Position numbers and translations under genes: made by a program. From the NCBI GenBank assembly GCA_015501055.1, contig JADNYV010000002.1, positions 1,116,001 to 1,180,000 on the forward strand: a DNA stretch of 64,000 nt, in the 5' to 3' direction. Positions 22,806 to 35,300 of this stretch are shown here, in pieces. The notes under the pieces were generated by a model. It saw nothing but the letters and a program-made list of their open reading frames with translations, did no database searches and was not told the DNA's origin. How positions within the stretch are numbered: position 1 is the first letter of the stretch; every line of letters begins with the position of its first letter. Origin of the DNA: Mucidula mucida (lineage: Eukaryota > Basidiomycota > Agaricomycetes > Agaricales > Physalacriaceae).

Positions 22806-25800
22806 ATGTCTGTTCCACCAGGACCATTGTGAGTGATACCCCTCTGCTGCTCGCGACGCAGGCATCGTTCCCAACATACTTGTTACATTGGCTGAATGTC
22901 GTCCCAGAAGGAAGAAGATCAGGATAACTGTCGTTGCCGCGGGTACGCCTTCCTATCTGTCGCTCTGAGCTTACTTATCCCTCGCCCAGATGGACTCTCC
23001 AAACGAGATGTCTTCAGGCTAGTCCATGCATCCATGTCAACTGCAACTCGACCATAACAGTTCACAGATTGCCGGACCCTTTCGCCGTAATTACAGTGGA
23101 CGCCGAGCAGACACACACGACAAGCGTCATGAAGAAAACCCTCAATCCGTACTGGAATGAAAGTTTTGATATGTAAGCAGAGTCCAAGATTGAACAGACT
23201 TGTTTCTCAATATTCTGCAGTACCGTCAAGGATTCTTCTGTTGTCGCCGTTCAGATATTCGACCAGCGCAAATTCAAGCGCAGGGATCAAGGCTTTCTCG
23301 GCGTTGTCAATGTGCGCGTGAGCGATGTGCTAGACCTGGAATTGGGCGGCCATGGTGCGCTCTCCCGCCGACATTGATAACGCGAGGCTTATTTCAGAAC
23401 CAGAGATGCTTACTCTAGATCTCAAAAAGTCCAACGACAATCTGGTTGTCCACGGCAAGCTCATCATCTACTTGTCCACAAACATCAATCAGCCCATCAG
23501 CAATCCTGGCCCGTCGCAAGTATCCGGTCTGAACAGTGCTCTGGCAGACATGGGACTCAACGGTTCTCCATCGGCAAGCACATCAAACTTGGCTTTGCCA
23601 GGCGCTTCAGGATCGCTCTCCCGTGCCTCTAGTTCCCACGCCACAGGGCCAGACACAGCGAACCCTGCACCTATCTCCTTGCCTTCTCCCAACGCCTCAT
23701 CTACGCCATCTCCAGACACCGAGCAGCCCCAAGCATCGGCTCAATCACCGGCGACGACATCCCGCCCAACGAGCTCCACCGGCCCTCCCCCTGCTGCTTC
23801 CGCTGTGGCTACAACTCCTGCCACCAACATGCCTCAGGTACAGACCTCTCCGTCTACAGCGGCATCAAACAACCAGCAGATGAGGAACTTCAATCCCAAC
23901 GTTGATCAATATGGACCCCTTCCGCCTGGCTGGGAGAGGCGCATTGACCCTCTGGGTCGCACTTACTATGTTGACCACAATACCCGAACCACGACGTGGA
24001 ACAGACCATCGCCGAGCGCTGCTGTCAACACCAATGTTCAGGACAACGAAACAAATGCTGCACGCGACCAGCATTCCCGTCGTATACTCGCTGATGATCT
24101 ACTGGAGGCTAACAATAACACGTCTAGTGTCATTAGAAACCCTAGTGCGACAGCCTCTCCTGCACCCTCGACGACACCATCTGCAATTCCAGCCGGTAAC
24201 AACGCAACGACGCCGGGAACCGGCAGTCTGCCTAATGGTTGGGAGGAGCGCTTCACTTTGGAGGGCCGCCCATACTATGTTGATCATAATACTCGTACGA
24301 CGACGTGGGTTGATCCTCGCCGTCAAGCCATCATCCGAGTCATGGGACCAAATGGTCAAGGCTCCGCTTTGCAGCCGCAGGCCATCTCACAGCTTGGCCC
24401 TCTCCCTTCAGGGTGGGAGATGCGTCTCACCTCTACCGCGCGCGTGTACTTTGTCGATCACAATACCAAGACCACTACTTGGGACGATCCGCGACTACCC
24501 TCCACCCTCGATGCCAATGTGCCTCAGTACAAGCGCGACTTTAGAAGAAAACTTATATATTTCCGCAGCCAGCCTGCTATGCGCGCACAGCCTGGCAACT
24601 GTCAAATCAAGATCAGACGTAACCACATATTCGAGGACTCTTATGCGGAGATCATGCGGCAGACGCCCAATGACTTGAAGAAGCGTCTAATGATCAAGTT
24701 CGACGGAGAGGATGGGTTGGATTATGGTGGACTGTCTCGGTACGTATAGGCAGTCCTCGCTCTTTTCGTTCTCTCTAACGTGGCACACAACAGTGAATTC
24801 TTCTTCCTCTTGTCTCACGAAATGTTCAACCCCTTCTACTGCTTGTTCGAGTATTCGGCGCACGATAATTACACCCTCCAAATTAACCCTGCGTCTGGCG
24901 TTAACCCCGAACATCTCAACTACTTCAAGTTCATCGGGCGGTGTTTGGGTTTGGGTATCTTCCATCGCCGTTTCTTGGATGCCTACTTCATCGTCAGTTT
25001 CTACAAGATGATACTGAAGAAGAAGGTCACTTTGTCTGATTTGGAGAGTGTCGATGCTGAGTTGCACCGTGGTATGACATGGATGCTGTAAGTTTTCCTG
25101 TTGATTCTTTTTTCTGGCTAATCAGAATCGTAGCGAGAACGATATCACCGACATCATCGATGAAACATTCACTACCACTGAAGAACGCTTTGGTGAAATG
25201 GTTACAATTGAGTTGAAGGCGGGTGGCGCAGACGTTCCAGTGACCGAGGACAACAAGAAGGAATATGTTGAATGCGTGGTCGAGTATCGCATTTCCAAGC
25301 GCGTCAAAGAGCAGTTCGAGGCCTTCATGTCCGGATTCAGCGAACTCATCCCTCAGGATCTCATCACGGTCTTTGACGAGCGAGAACTTGAGTTACTCAT
25401 TGGTGGAATGTCAGAGATTGACGTGTAAGTTAATCGGTAACACTTCAGGATTCTGTCTAACAATTCGTAGTGACGATTGGACCAAGTTTACGGATTACCG
25501 CGGCTATGAGATGAATGATGAAGTTATTCAGTGGTTCTGGAAGTGTGTCCGCAGCTGGCCCCCAGAACGCAAGTCTCGCCTACTTCAATTCGCGACCGGG
25601 ACATCCAGAATACCTGTCAACGGGTTCAAAGACTTGCAAGGCTCCGACGGTCCTCGTCGGTTCACGATTGAGAAATCGGGTGACCCGTCTCAGCTTCCGA
25701 AGAGTCATACTTGCTTCAACCGCATCGATCTTCCGCCCTATAAAGACTATGCCAGTTTAGAGCACAAGCTCACCCTCGCGGTTGAGTACGTAGTCTCCGT

Positions 25801-25863
25801 CATATGCGACGACTTTTTACTGACGTTCTGGCTAGGGAAACTGTTGGGTTCGGGCAAGAGTGA
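22806..25863 (+). CDS. RSP5: HECT E3 ubiquitin ligase Rsp5 (NEDD4 family)
   Basis: Predicted 864 residues (yeast Rsp5 is 809). Exons: 22806-22828, 22908-22942, 22990-23017, 23068-23172, 23221-23354, 23398-24739, 24794-25087, 25134-25424, 25471-25785, 25836-25863. Domains in order: C2 (about 9-110; [20 protein letters not shown]), a Ser/Pro-rich linker, three WW domains near 280, 385 and 444 (each LPxGWE...YYVDHNT or YFVDHNT...TTW), and HECT from about 520. The catalytic cysteine is Cys832 in [13 protein letters not shown], and the protein ends VGFGQE. Rsp5 ubiquitinates plasma-membrane transporters and many other targets through PY motifs. The third intron (23018-23067) starts with GC; this is needed to restore VFRLPDPF. 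Confidence 0.96.
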
Positions 25864-26197
25864 AGAACGGACACTTGTACTATTTACTATATTTCTTATG
25901 CTATATCGGCGCTTAGTTGACCGGTGGTTATGGGTACGTGGCGTCAAACGTGTTATGCCAGTATGTATCCCCGCGGTACCCTTCAAAATACATTGCGTGA
26001 TAGAACAATGCGCATTGCTAATGCTCGCAACACTCATTTGTGTGCATTCTTAGTAAATCGACGTTAGATTGATTACAGATGGTTAGGATACTATTCGATA
26101 CACTCCTAGGGTACATGGAAATATTATCTCTTCTGAAAAGCAAAGGCAATATAAATATCTATGAGCAGGAAGTTTTAGTTTTGTCAAGGAACTGACA
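25864..26197. other. 3' region between convergent RSP5 and ABD1
   Basis: The two genes end toward each other here. Only AT-richer sequence of UTR character is seen; ORFs are short and have no domain. Confidence 0.5.
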
Positions 26198-27949
26198 CTA
26201 GACCGACTCACTAGCAGCCTCCCATTGATCCTCATCCATCGAACTCTCGCCGTTCTCGTCCACTACCTTCATCTTGAGCATTAGCGGGCCAAACTCGGGA
26301 TCTTCCTGGTGCTCTCCGAACACATGATGGAATTCTTCCTTGTACGTTGGGTATAAACCATACGAAGACGCGAGTCTAAAAGACGTATAAACGAGAGAGC
26401 ATGGAGGAGGCCGGAAGGCGACGTACTGCACGAAATGACCCCAATGGACGACGTACTCGGGGACATCCTCAACGGCATCTCGAAGGAAAAACCAATACTT
26501 GTGACCATATATCGGTTGTTCTGTCCGGTCTTCGAATCGAATTTTGTATACATCGTTCCCAAATGACAGATCTGTCGCGTCGGGGGGTATTTCGTTCAAA
26601 TGTTCACTGGCAATCGGGTAAGAGCCACGGAGATGTAAAGAGGCATCGGACATACAGCAAAAGTTCACCGTTTGGTATTGTGCCGATGAAAACACCCCCC
26701 GGCCGTAACCAGTTTGAAACATTCTCCAGCATACACCGCACCTTCTGCTCCGTCTCAAAAGCATAATGCATACAAAACTGCATGGAGACAACATCGAATG
26801 GTTGATCTAGGGTATCGCGGGAAAATGCAGTCGCCAAGGATTGTGTGTAGCAGTCGAGCGCAGCAAATCTGGCACTGAAGCGCGGACCGCGGAGAGAATC
26901 GTATCGCTGCCGTGCTTGGTCGACCGAGACGGCAGCAATGTCCGCTCCGACGTATTCCTTTACCCGCGCCTTTACCCACTTTGTGATGTCTCCACCTTTC
27001 CCGCAGCCCATGTCCAGTACCTTGCCCGACGGAGGTGGCCCCTTGCCCGGATGAGAATTGCGCGAAGGGCGGCTATGGAGGACAGGATGTGCGAAGCGGG
27101 ATATTAGGACAGACTTGACCCAATTGTTGAAATTCTTGAGGCCAATAATGGGTGATTCGAGACGCTGCACGACTCCAACGTCCGGTCTTGAGTTGTCTGA
27201 GAGATGTTAACGTAGTCATTGGTCTAAGCAGTGGGAAACGCACAGTGATTTACGACGACACCCACGTCGCCAGCATGCTTTTTGGCTGGTCTGACATCTC
27301 GGACATCTGGCTCTGAGCTACGGTCCCGCTTTCGTTTCGTCAAGCGCAGGGTGCCTTGACCGACGTATTGTCTGTACGAGGAGATTTCTGCCGGTGACAA
27401 TGGTTTGAGCACGGAGGTGGCTGGCGTGAGACGTTTCTTTGGATTGTAAGGAATGGTTGTGGGCGGTAACGGCGGCGGTGGCATTACAGGCGATACTGTT
27501 GAACGTGGAGTGGTCAACGATTGTTGGTGAAAGGACGAAGAGGAGGATGAGGGCCGTGAAAAGACTGGTGATTGGTTTGGAGAGTCGGGGACGGGCGAGG
27601 GCACTGTAAAGCGCGACGACGAGGATGTCGGACGATGGTCGTAGTCGAGTTCTGGTTCCTGTCTCCGCAGGGGCTGAGATGCTGCAAGTTTGTTGTCGTC
27701 GTCGTTGTCGATATGGACTGGATGGAGTAGATGGGTAAGACTGGATCTGCGGTTGGGACGGGGACCGTCGTCGGCGTTGAGAAGGACGGAGAGATCTGTT
27801 GCCCGACGGGACAGCGAAGGTGATTGCAACGATGGGGACGCAGGGAAAGCACTTGTCGTGCTGGTCGGAAAAGGATAGGCAGAAATAAGTGGCGACTGGC
27901 TGAGCGGACTGTTCAGGACAGCGTCGCGCACGGGGTCAAAGGCAGGCAT
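26198..27949 (-). CDS. ABD1: mRNA cap (guanine-N7) methyltransferase
   Basis: Predicted 534 residues; exons (minus) 27949-27244, 27196-26656, 26606-26427, 26375-26198. I start at the ATG giving MPAFDPVRDAV, since the longer frame begins at GTG. The first ~230 residues are Ser/Pro-rich and probably disordered. The catalytic domain opens with NHYNSRPDVGVVQRLESPI, formed across the first intron. It has the S-adenosylmethionine loop VLDMGCGKGGDITKW (about 295-309) and the cap-binding MQFCMHYAFETEQ, GGVFIGTIPNGELL, HKYWFFLRDAVEDVPEYVV and GLYPTYKEEFHHVF. The enzyme methylates the 5' cap of nascent mRNA in the nucleus and is essential in yeast. Confidence 0.95.
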
Positions 27950-28069
27950 TACGACAGCACGCGGAGGCGAAATATCCCAGTCCCCGCTCGCTGCAGGCGA
28001 TTCAAGCAAGTTCACGATGTAGCAAACACAGCTCAGTATCTACGCATTATGTAACTTGTCCCTTCCAAA

Positions 28070-31000
28070 TCAAGCCCTCCCCCGCCACTCCTTGAGCCAG
28101 CTGCCCAGGTCGTCGCTCGAGCGCTACATACAGGTCAACTCATCGTCCAACTCGTCTACCACAGAATATCGCTCACCTCCAGATACGCAATACGCGCCCC
28201 AATCGTGTCCAGCGTTTGCGCCAATGACAGGTTGAATTTCGAGACATCTTTATCCTGATGCAGCAATCATCAGCGTCCCGTCCTGTCAGTTCTAAAACAA
28301 CCCTACTTGGAAGAAAGACTTGGTTTCATCGTAGTCTTTTTGTGTCGATAACGCTGTGAACGAGCCCTATCAAACGCAGTGAGCGTCTCAAGATCCAGAG
28401 CCCATTTATTTCACTCACCGAAACCAAGTATTTCAGCATCGAATTCTGCTCAAAGCGCTTGTAGATCTAATCAGAGTGTCAGAAAGAATAAATCCTGCAC
28501 TGCAGTAAAACCAGACCTGAGCATAATTGTCCTTGAACACCTGCGCTGTCTGACGACGGCTCTTAAAGTTGGAGGAGAGCCCTCGTAGGAAGTAAACGAA
28601 ATCCTGGTCGCGGGATGAAGTCAAGAGGTAATCAAAGGTTTCCTGAATCAACGCCGGGTCCTGAGTCTGGCCCAAGGCGATCCTGCAGCGGAACGGCGGC
28701 GTTAAGACGAGGCAACCTTGAGAACTATTCAACGCCACTCACATGGCCGCAAGCTTCGATGTCGGAGTCTTGACAGACTCAACAAGCTGCTTGACGGAGT
28801 CATATTCCTCCCGGCCACCATATTTTACAGCCTAACCGGTCAAGCATCTTCAGGCAAAACTCCACAGACCAAGGTACGTGACTCTATACTCACCGTGCCA
28901 TAGATAACTCGTTGAAGCCCGGCCGGAATCTTTGAATCATTCCCAGTAGACTTGAAGTAGTCGAAGCGAGCTCGGAGCTCCTTGATCACACTACACATCG
29001 CATATGAGAAATAGATCAAGGATTGTGATAAAACAATACCCTTCGTCTTTTGCAGCCGCTGCTTCCCCGACGACACATGAACGCAAGCGTGTGATATCGG
29101 TGGGTTCAGAGTCCGGAAAGTCATACCCTAGTTTGTCGACGAGGGGAACGAATATGGACTACAAAGGCACCATGAGTTCTGATAACAACAATACAAGTCG
29201 TTTTCACCCTTCGGAAAGCATTCAAATTATCGACGATCTCGGGATACTCCCACCAAGTAGAGACAAGACCAGCCAGATTGCCAGAAATGGCATCCAAGAT
29301 CAAGACTGGCGACATTGTGAGCCCATTTCTGTCGCAAGTTACGGAGAATTTCTTACACTCCTTCTCGTTGCGTAGATTGTCGATCAGGTTAAGAGCGCTG
29401 CTCAGTTTCTGCAACCCAGCCTTGGACAAAGCCAGAGAATCATACACCAGACCCATACGATCCTCAATAGAGAAGCAAGAGTCAGGTTTAGCAGCCTCGA
29501 CACCGATCTTGGAAAGCCTCTCTGGAGTATACAGAACGCGGTCTGCGGTACAAACATTGTGAGATGCAGCACGAACAGGAAGGAATTGAGGCTCACAAAC
29601 GCCGGCAGTTCCCCCATTCAGTTTGAAAGGCTTGCTGGTGTCCAGGGTAAAAGTCTTGGAACGCTCCTCTAGAAGGGCAGATCTGTCGATAGTGGATTTG
29701 CCGGACTTGTCCACGGACAAAATATTGAGCGGTACGTTCCTGTGGCGGCCGGACGTCAGCTGTTTCCGAAAACTGAAGATCTGACGCACCATAAAGTTTT
29801 GTTCTCTTCAGGTTCAGCAATACCTGTTTCCATAAAACGATCTTGTCGTACTTCAATGCCATCATTGTTTTCGGAGACTGTGATAACCGGGAAACCGATC
29901 TAAACATATTCAGCTTCTGAATTATTGTATAGTCAATGTTCACAGACCTTTTTGATCCAGTTCTCCATCAAATGGACGATATCTTGACCTAAAATCGCTC
30001 AATGAGTTTCAGAGTCAAGGTGATTCAACGTTCCGACCTGTTGCAGCGCTGATCCCTTTCCAAAGATCTTCAGTTACGCCGTTACCGTAGAGTTTGCTTT
30101 TGAGGTAGATGGAGACACCCTTCAAGAAGCGGTCTTCGCCGACGTAGTCGGAAAGCATTCGCAGGACTACATGAAATTAGAAAAACTCCAGTTTTACCAC
30201 TTGTACTCGCCTGAACCAGCCTTCGAATACGACAACGAGTCGAAAATCTACCGTCCGGATCGTTGAGTACAAGCAATGGGGCAGCCATTTCATATACCTG
30301 ATTGATAGAATCGGCGTTTGGGCATTGGACCTCAATTGGGTGAGAAGAGGGTTTGGCATCCAACGCAAGCGCGGCGTTCAAATGATCGCTGATGAAATCG
30401 GCCTTGGGTTTGAATTCGGGGAAAACTCTGCAAAACGTTCAACAACGTGTGCGTCCAATACAGGAAAGCGTACTTGTCTGTGGAGTGGACTAATTGAGAT
30501 GTGAGGTTCAACGAAGGGGAAGAATGAACATACCGGCAACAATGACTTCGCCCATCTGAAAGGAACTGTTAGAGAAGGACAAACGAAGATACTTGAGACA
30601 TACTAAAGTCGCGAATCCTTCGTTCAGGTAGAGGTAATCCCACCACTCCATTGTTGTGATGTTACCGAACCTTGAACAATCATCAGGTTGACTACGCGCC
30701 GTATATATGGGTTACTGACCACATGTGCGCCACCTCATGACTCTGAGTCGTAAATACGTTCTTTTTGGCATTAGTGTCAGTGGTCTTCGGATCCAACAGG
30801 AAAGCAGTTGTGCGACCGGTTATCAAACCCCAGTTTTCCATTGCGCCTGTTGATCATGAACTTGCAAGGTCATGCCACGCTTCATGGCATCTTACCAGCA
30901 TCGAAGTCGTGTACCTGGTGTAGATTGATAAGTTTAAGCGACACGATATGAAGAGCACATACGACAAGTGTATCGAGCTTAGGAAGAGGAAATTCCACAT

Positions 31001-32029
31001 CGAAAATCTCCTCGTACAGTGGAAGAACCTTTTTCTTGACATCGAGAGCGAACTGTGCCTGATGGAGAAGTTCGGGAGTCGCTAAATACTTGTTAAAGCG
31101 CGCAAGAAATTTCAAAAGGAACCGGGACGTACTATAGATTTTGAGAGAAATATCCTTTCCGCTGGGCATCTTAACCGAGTCTTCCAAATATTGAAGGGCC
31201 CATTGGCGTACGCGACAAGGTATGTCGACATCGGAGGCGTTGAATCAAATTTAGTAATCTTCCAGCTGCTGTCAAGCGCCTTCAAAGAGGGCATGTTCTT
31301 CTCTAGGGCGTCTTCCGAACCAGGCGCATAGACCTTTTCCGAGTAAGCGGGCATGTTAGACAGATTGACACTTTCGGAGCGTGAAATCATAGTGATTGCA
31401 AAGGTCGCCTTGAGCAGAGGTTCATCCCAGCACGGGAACGCACGTCTCGCGTCAATAGCCTGAATAAGTCTTGAGCGGGCTACGGTGGAGGAAATACACA
31501 TAAACGCACTTCGAACTGCGTCAACGCATAGTAGTTGGGTTTGCCATCCTTCTGGTAAGAGGATCGATAGTAGCCAGTCAAACTGTCGCCCAAAGGCGCA
31601 GAGTAAGGTCCGATCTTTAGCTCGGCCTTGGAGTTGGCAGGAATGAGCGAGTCGAAAGTAAGAAACAATCGGTCTCCTTCGATGGATTGTCGGGACGGTT
31701 TCTGCTCTGTCACAGCTGCTTCCGAGGTCAGAGATCTAGCGAGGTGGTTAGTGTGAGCGATGAGAGACAGAGCATCGACGTACACCTCCTGGAACGACAA
31801 GCCGGCACAGTTGAGCACGATGGATAAGGTGTCCTCCTTGACGTCGAGGCTAAGCGCGGACACGATTTGTCAAGACATTAATCGAGTAAGGTAGGATATA
31901 CCTAATCTTGGTGAAGCCTTCAAACGTGAGCTTTTCGAGGTCAGTCTTGATCGTCACGTCGTAATGGGTCGGCTTGACGTTGAGCGGAAGACGATTGGGA
32001 TCGAGGTCTGATGGGTTCAGTACTGACAT
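28070..32029 (-). CDS. APE2: M1-family zinc aminopeptidase (Aap1/Ape2 type)
   Basis: The gene has many short exons and should encode roughly 890 residues. It starts MSVLNPSDLDPNRLPLNVKPTHYDV, with first exon 32029-31902 and second from 31849. Hallmarks read on the minus strand are GAMENWGLI (substrate N-terminus pocket) and the zinc site HEVAHMW, completed across an intron to FGN...WWDYLYLNEGFA, which supplies the third zinc ligand Glu. The last exon gives SDDLGSWLKEWRGRA. Such enzymes remove N-terminal residues from peptides in the cytosol or cell periphery. Near 31191 the frame slips: GPF continues as YLEDSVKMPSGK only after adding one base, most simply a lost A in an AAA run. I did not fix every exon boundary. 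Confidence 0.85.
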
Positions 32030-32390
32030 GGTGGTATGCGCTCTGGAGAAAGATGTCTTCGGGAACCTGAAGTCGAGATGATGGAGATTAATAGAAGGAG
32101 CTGGCAGTGTGACCAGCACGGCACTTGCCTCCACACGCCATATCCGAGGGCCGAACACGGGCGAATATTTTGAAGAGCAAAATTATGGCATCGCGGCGAC
32201 AACTGTCGAAAGAATGGCACTTTCGTGCGTATGATGTTCATACACGCACGCCAGGCAATTTGCAGGTGATGGTAAAAATTTGAGTGCAACTCATAATTGT
32301 TCGCGGAGTTATGTACGCAAAGCCCGACAGGGTGATGTATGTAATTGGAAAAGCAAATTAAGCCATCCGGATCAGCAGTAGGTTCACGTC
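32030..32390. other. Gene-free stretch upstream of the aminopeptidase
   Basis: It holds the promoter side of the aminopeptidase gene and the 3' UTR of the large gene next to it, both on the minus strand. No feature was recognised. Confidence 0.45.
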
Positions 32391-35300
32391 TCAAGCAAGT
32401 TTCCTGTTTACAAGTCCAGAGGGAAGAGGAGGAAGGACAGCCGGGAAGACTTTTGAAAGCATGTGACGATCATGGAGGCGCAAGGTTTCTCCCACTTGTT
32501 GCCCAATCTCCGTCTGGACCAGCGCCGTCTGCTCGAAGTTATCAATCAGTTTTCGCCTGTACGAAGCATATTCGGTTTCAAAATCAATCAGCAGGTTGAA
32601 ATGGGCCACGCTGTCAGGTTGTGTGAGCGATAATGACATGGTAGAGAAAGAGACCAACCTCTCATCGCGCATGGCATTCATATTGTCTGCAGCTTCTCGA
32701 AGAATACTCGCGCGACCGAGGCGAACGTCAGCCTTCACATGGTCGAACTTGCGAGAAATTCTCTGTACGAGAACCTAGGTCCGACGTTGAGTACGGCTCT
32801 CTCGCGCACCGCTACAACTTACATTTTGAATGTCATTCAAAATCTAAGCATGGAGAAGTAAGGACTAAGAATCGAGAATGCATAGAACAAACGTACTTGA
32901 GCTATACCATAGTCATCAGCTTCGTCCCAATCACGGTCCTCGTAGTCTTCGCCAGGCTCCGTGGTGTAGGTAATGTCGTACGAAGGTTCTGTGATACGAA
33001 TTCATCAGCGGGAAACAGCATCTACGGAACATGTCACGGACCTCGCTTCTTCGATTTATGAGATTTGGCATACTTCCTGTTATCCTCCATTGGCGGACGA
33101 GATGATTTGCTGTCCAGCGTAGACTGTCCCAGAGGTTTCCCAGTAGATGGTAGGTAGGTAGACGGACTGAACGACATTAGCCTGCTAGAATCCGAGATCT
33201 TTGGTCTGACAGAGGCTTTAACGTTGGAGGTACAGTTCAGAGCAGGTTTTCGGCTTGGTGGCATAATCTTCGATGGCGTGGCGTATTTTCTAGGCTGTAG
33301 CGGATTCGGGTAATCAGATATGTGAGGCGGTCCTGCGCGATCCGATTGTGAAGTCTCTTCTGGGCGTCGGAACTCGAAAAATAGTTTGGCGGGTTTCAAT
33401 GGTTCAGCTCGAAGCATAGATGAGGATTGGAGTTTGGAAGGAGCTGGCCTTGTTTCAATTTCGACAACAGAAGGCGATTTTGAGCGCTGTAATAGATGGA
33501 TAGGCTCCATTGCAGCTTCCTGCGGACGAGAGGCGACCATATCTTGAAGTACATCTTGTGTAGGTAGTGTGCGATCAATACGTTTGGATGCAGGCGTTGG
33601 AAGCTCAAGCATTGAGATTTCTGGAGCAGCGAAAGAGGGTTGAGCAAATGGGAGCGGAAGTCTGTTTTTCTTTTCGCGTTTTACCGGATGCACTGGGCTT
33701 CGCTGGAAACGGGAGACAGGATGCGGGGAAGCGTCGTCTTGGGTCAGATCAATTGTTTCCGGCTCGCCCAAGGTGGCACTAGCTTCTCGATCCCATGGAC
33801 ATGGCGTCTAAGCGAGATACTGTTAGACTCAGCAATAAATTTCCTCGAATAACCTACCGTGGCGGGAGAGACGAAATCATCGTCCATGACTGTATCGACA
33901 AGATTGAAGTCTAATGCGACTACTGGAGATGATCGGAGCGCCCGTGGTGGCCCTATTGGAGGCGCTGTATGTGTTAGTAATTGTCTAGGCAGCTGTCAGG
34001 ACTATGTTCAGTCAAAGGTTCAGCATATCAAGTTTGAGCTTGGTACCTTCTCATCGTCCAATTTCTTGATGCTTGCTTCTGTCTTGTTCTCTTCATCTTC
34101 TGGGCCTTGACGGGCGTTCTCGTACGTCGGAGCGATTAACTCTTGGACCTTATCCGCAGAACTTCTCTTAGGTGTAACCTAAGAAGTCAGTCAGATGACA
34201 ATCTTTCCCAGGAAGAGACTGCAGACCTTTAACTCTGATACACGAGTGATTCTTCCAGAGCGTCGAAGATTCTACAGGGAATGGGTCTACAAATTTTAGT
34301 CTTTGAAAGCGAACACTTCACCTTCTCTTCGACGGGTTTTACAACTTGAACCGTTGACTTGGATGAGTAATCGGCATCGGAGACTGCTTTAGCCTTGCTT
34401 GGGGCTTTCACTGTGGATGCGTGAATGTCGCTCTCCTTGTTTTCGACATCTTTAGACTTGAGTGTCACTTCACGTTTCGCCGCTACAGCTTTCACGGAGG
34501 CACGCGTCGATCGAGACTTGGTATCCGCTACCAAGGAGACTCGACCTGAAGGTACCGGAGATGAACTTCTCCCCTTCTTTCTGTAGCGTTTGTTGGGTTG
34601 AACAGGCTTAGAGAAGATAGGCGAAGGTTCGATTTTGCGACGCTTGGTTACCGGTAGCTCGACATCTTCAGAAGAAGTGTCAACTTTCTGGCGTTTGTTC
34701 CGGGCAGATCTCGTCATTTTAGCCACTGGTTGCTTCGGTGAGGGCGAGCCGTCATTCTCATCGTATTCGGCAAGCAGTTGCGTGTCCTTCACCGATGTGA
34801 TCTTATGGCCTAGCCGCTCGCTTAATCAACAGATGTTGCGACGAAAGCAATAGAGCAAACCTTTTACATCTGTCCGAGGCGGCGCAACTTCATTGAAATG
34901 AACCCGCAAAGGTCTAGGCGGAGAACTCTTCACGACTACGGGCGAAGAGGGCGGTCTGACCGGGTTTGTAGCTGCTTTCCCGACATCTGTGCCCGGCACC
35001 TTCAATATCTTTGGTACTCGGTCAACGGAATTTGCGACTTGAAGGTCATCATCGTCTTCATCAGGCCTAATACATAGCTTTGCGGAAGAGGGCGACATCA
35101 ACTGATCTGACGCTGCGTCAATACTCAACACTAAAGATTTGTCGTTAACCGTTTGTCAACGTAACACGGCATAACTTACCGCGTGTAGCCTTTTCCTTCG
35201 CATAAGCATGAGCATTGTATTTCAAAGTTAAAAGTGAAGAATTCTACTCACCGTGTACGGGACGCCGTTACAATTGAAATCCAAAGCTAAATCGACATTG

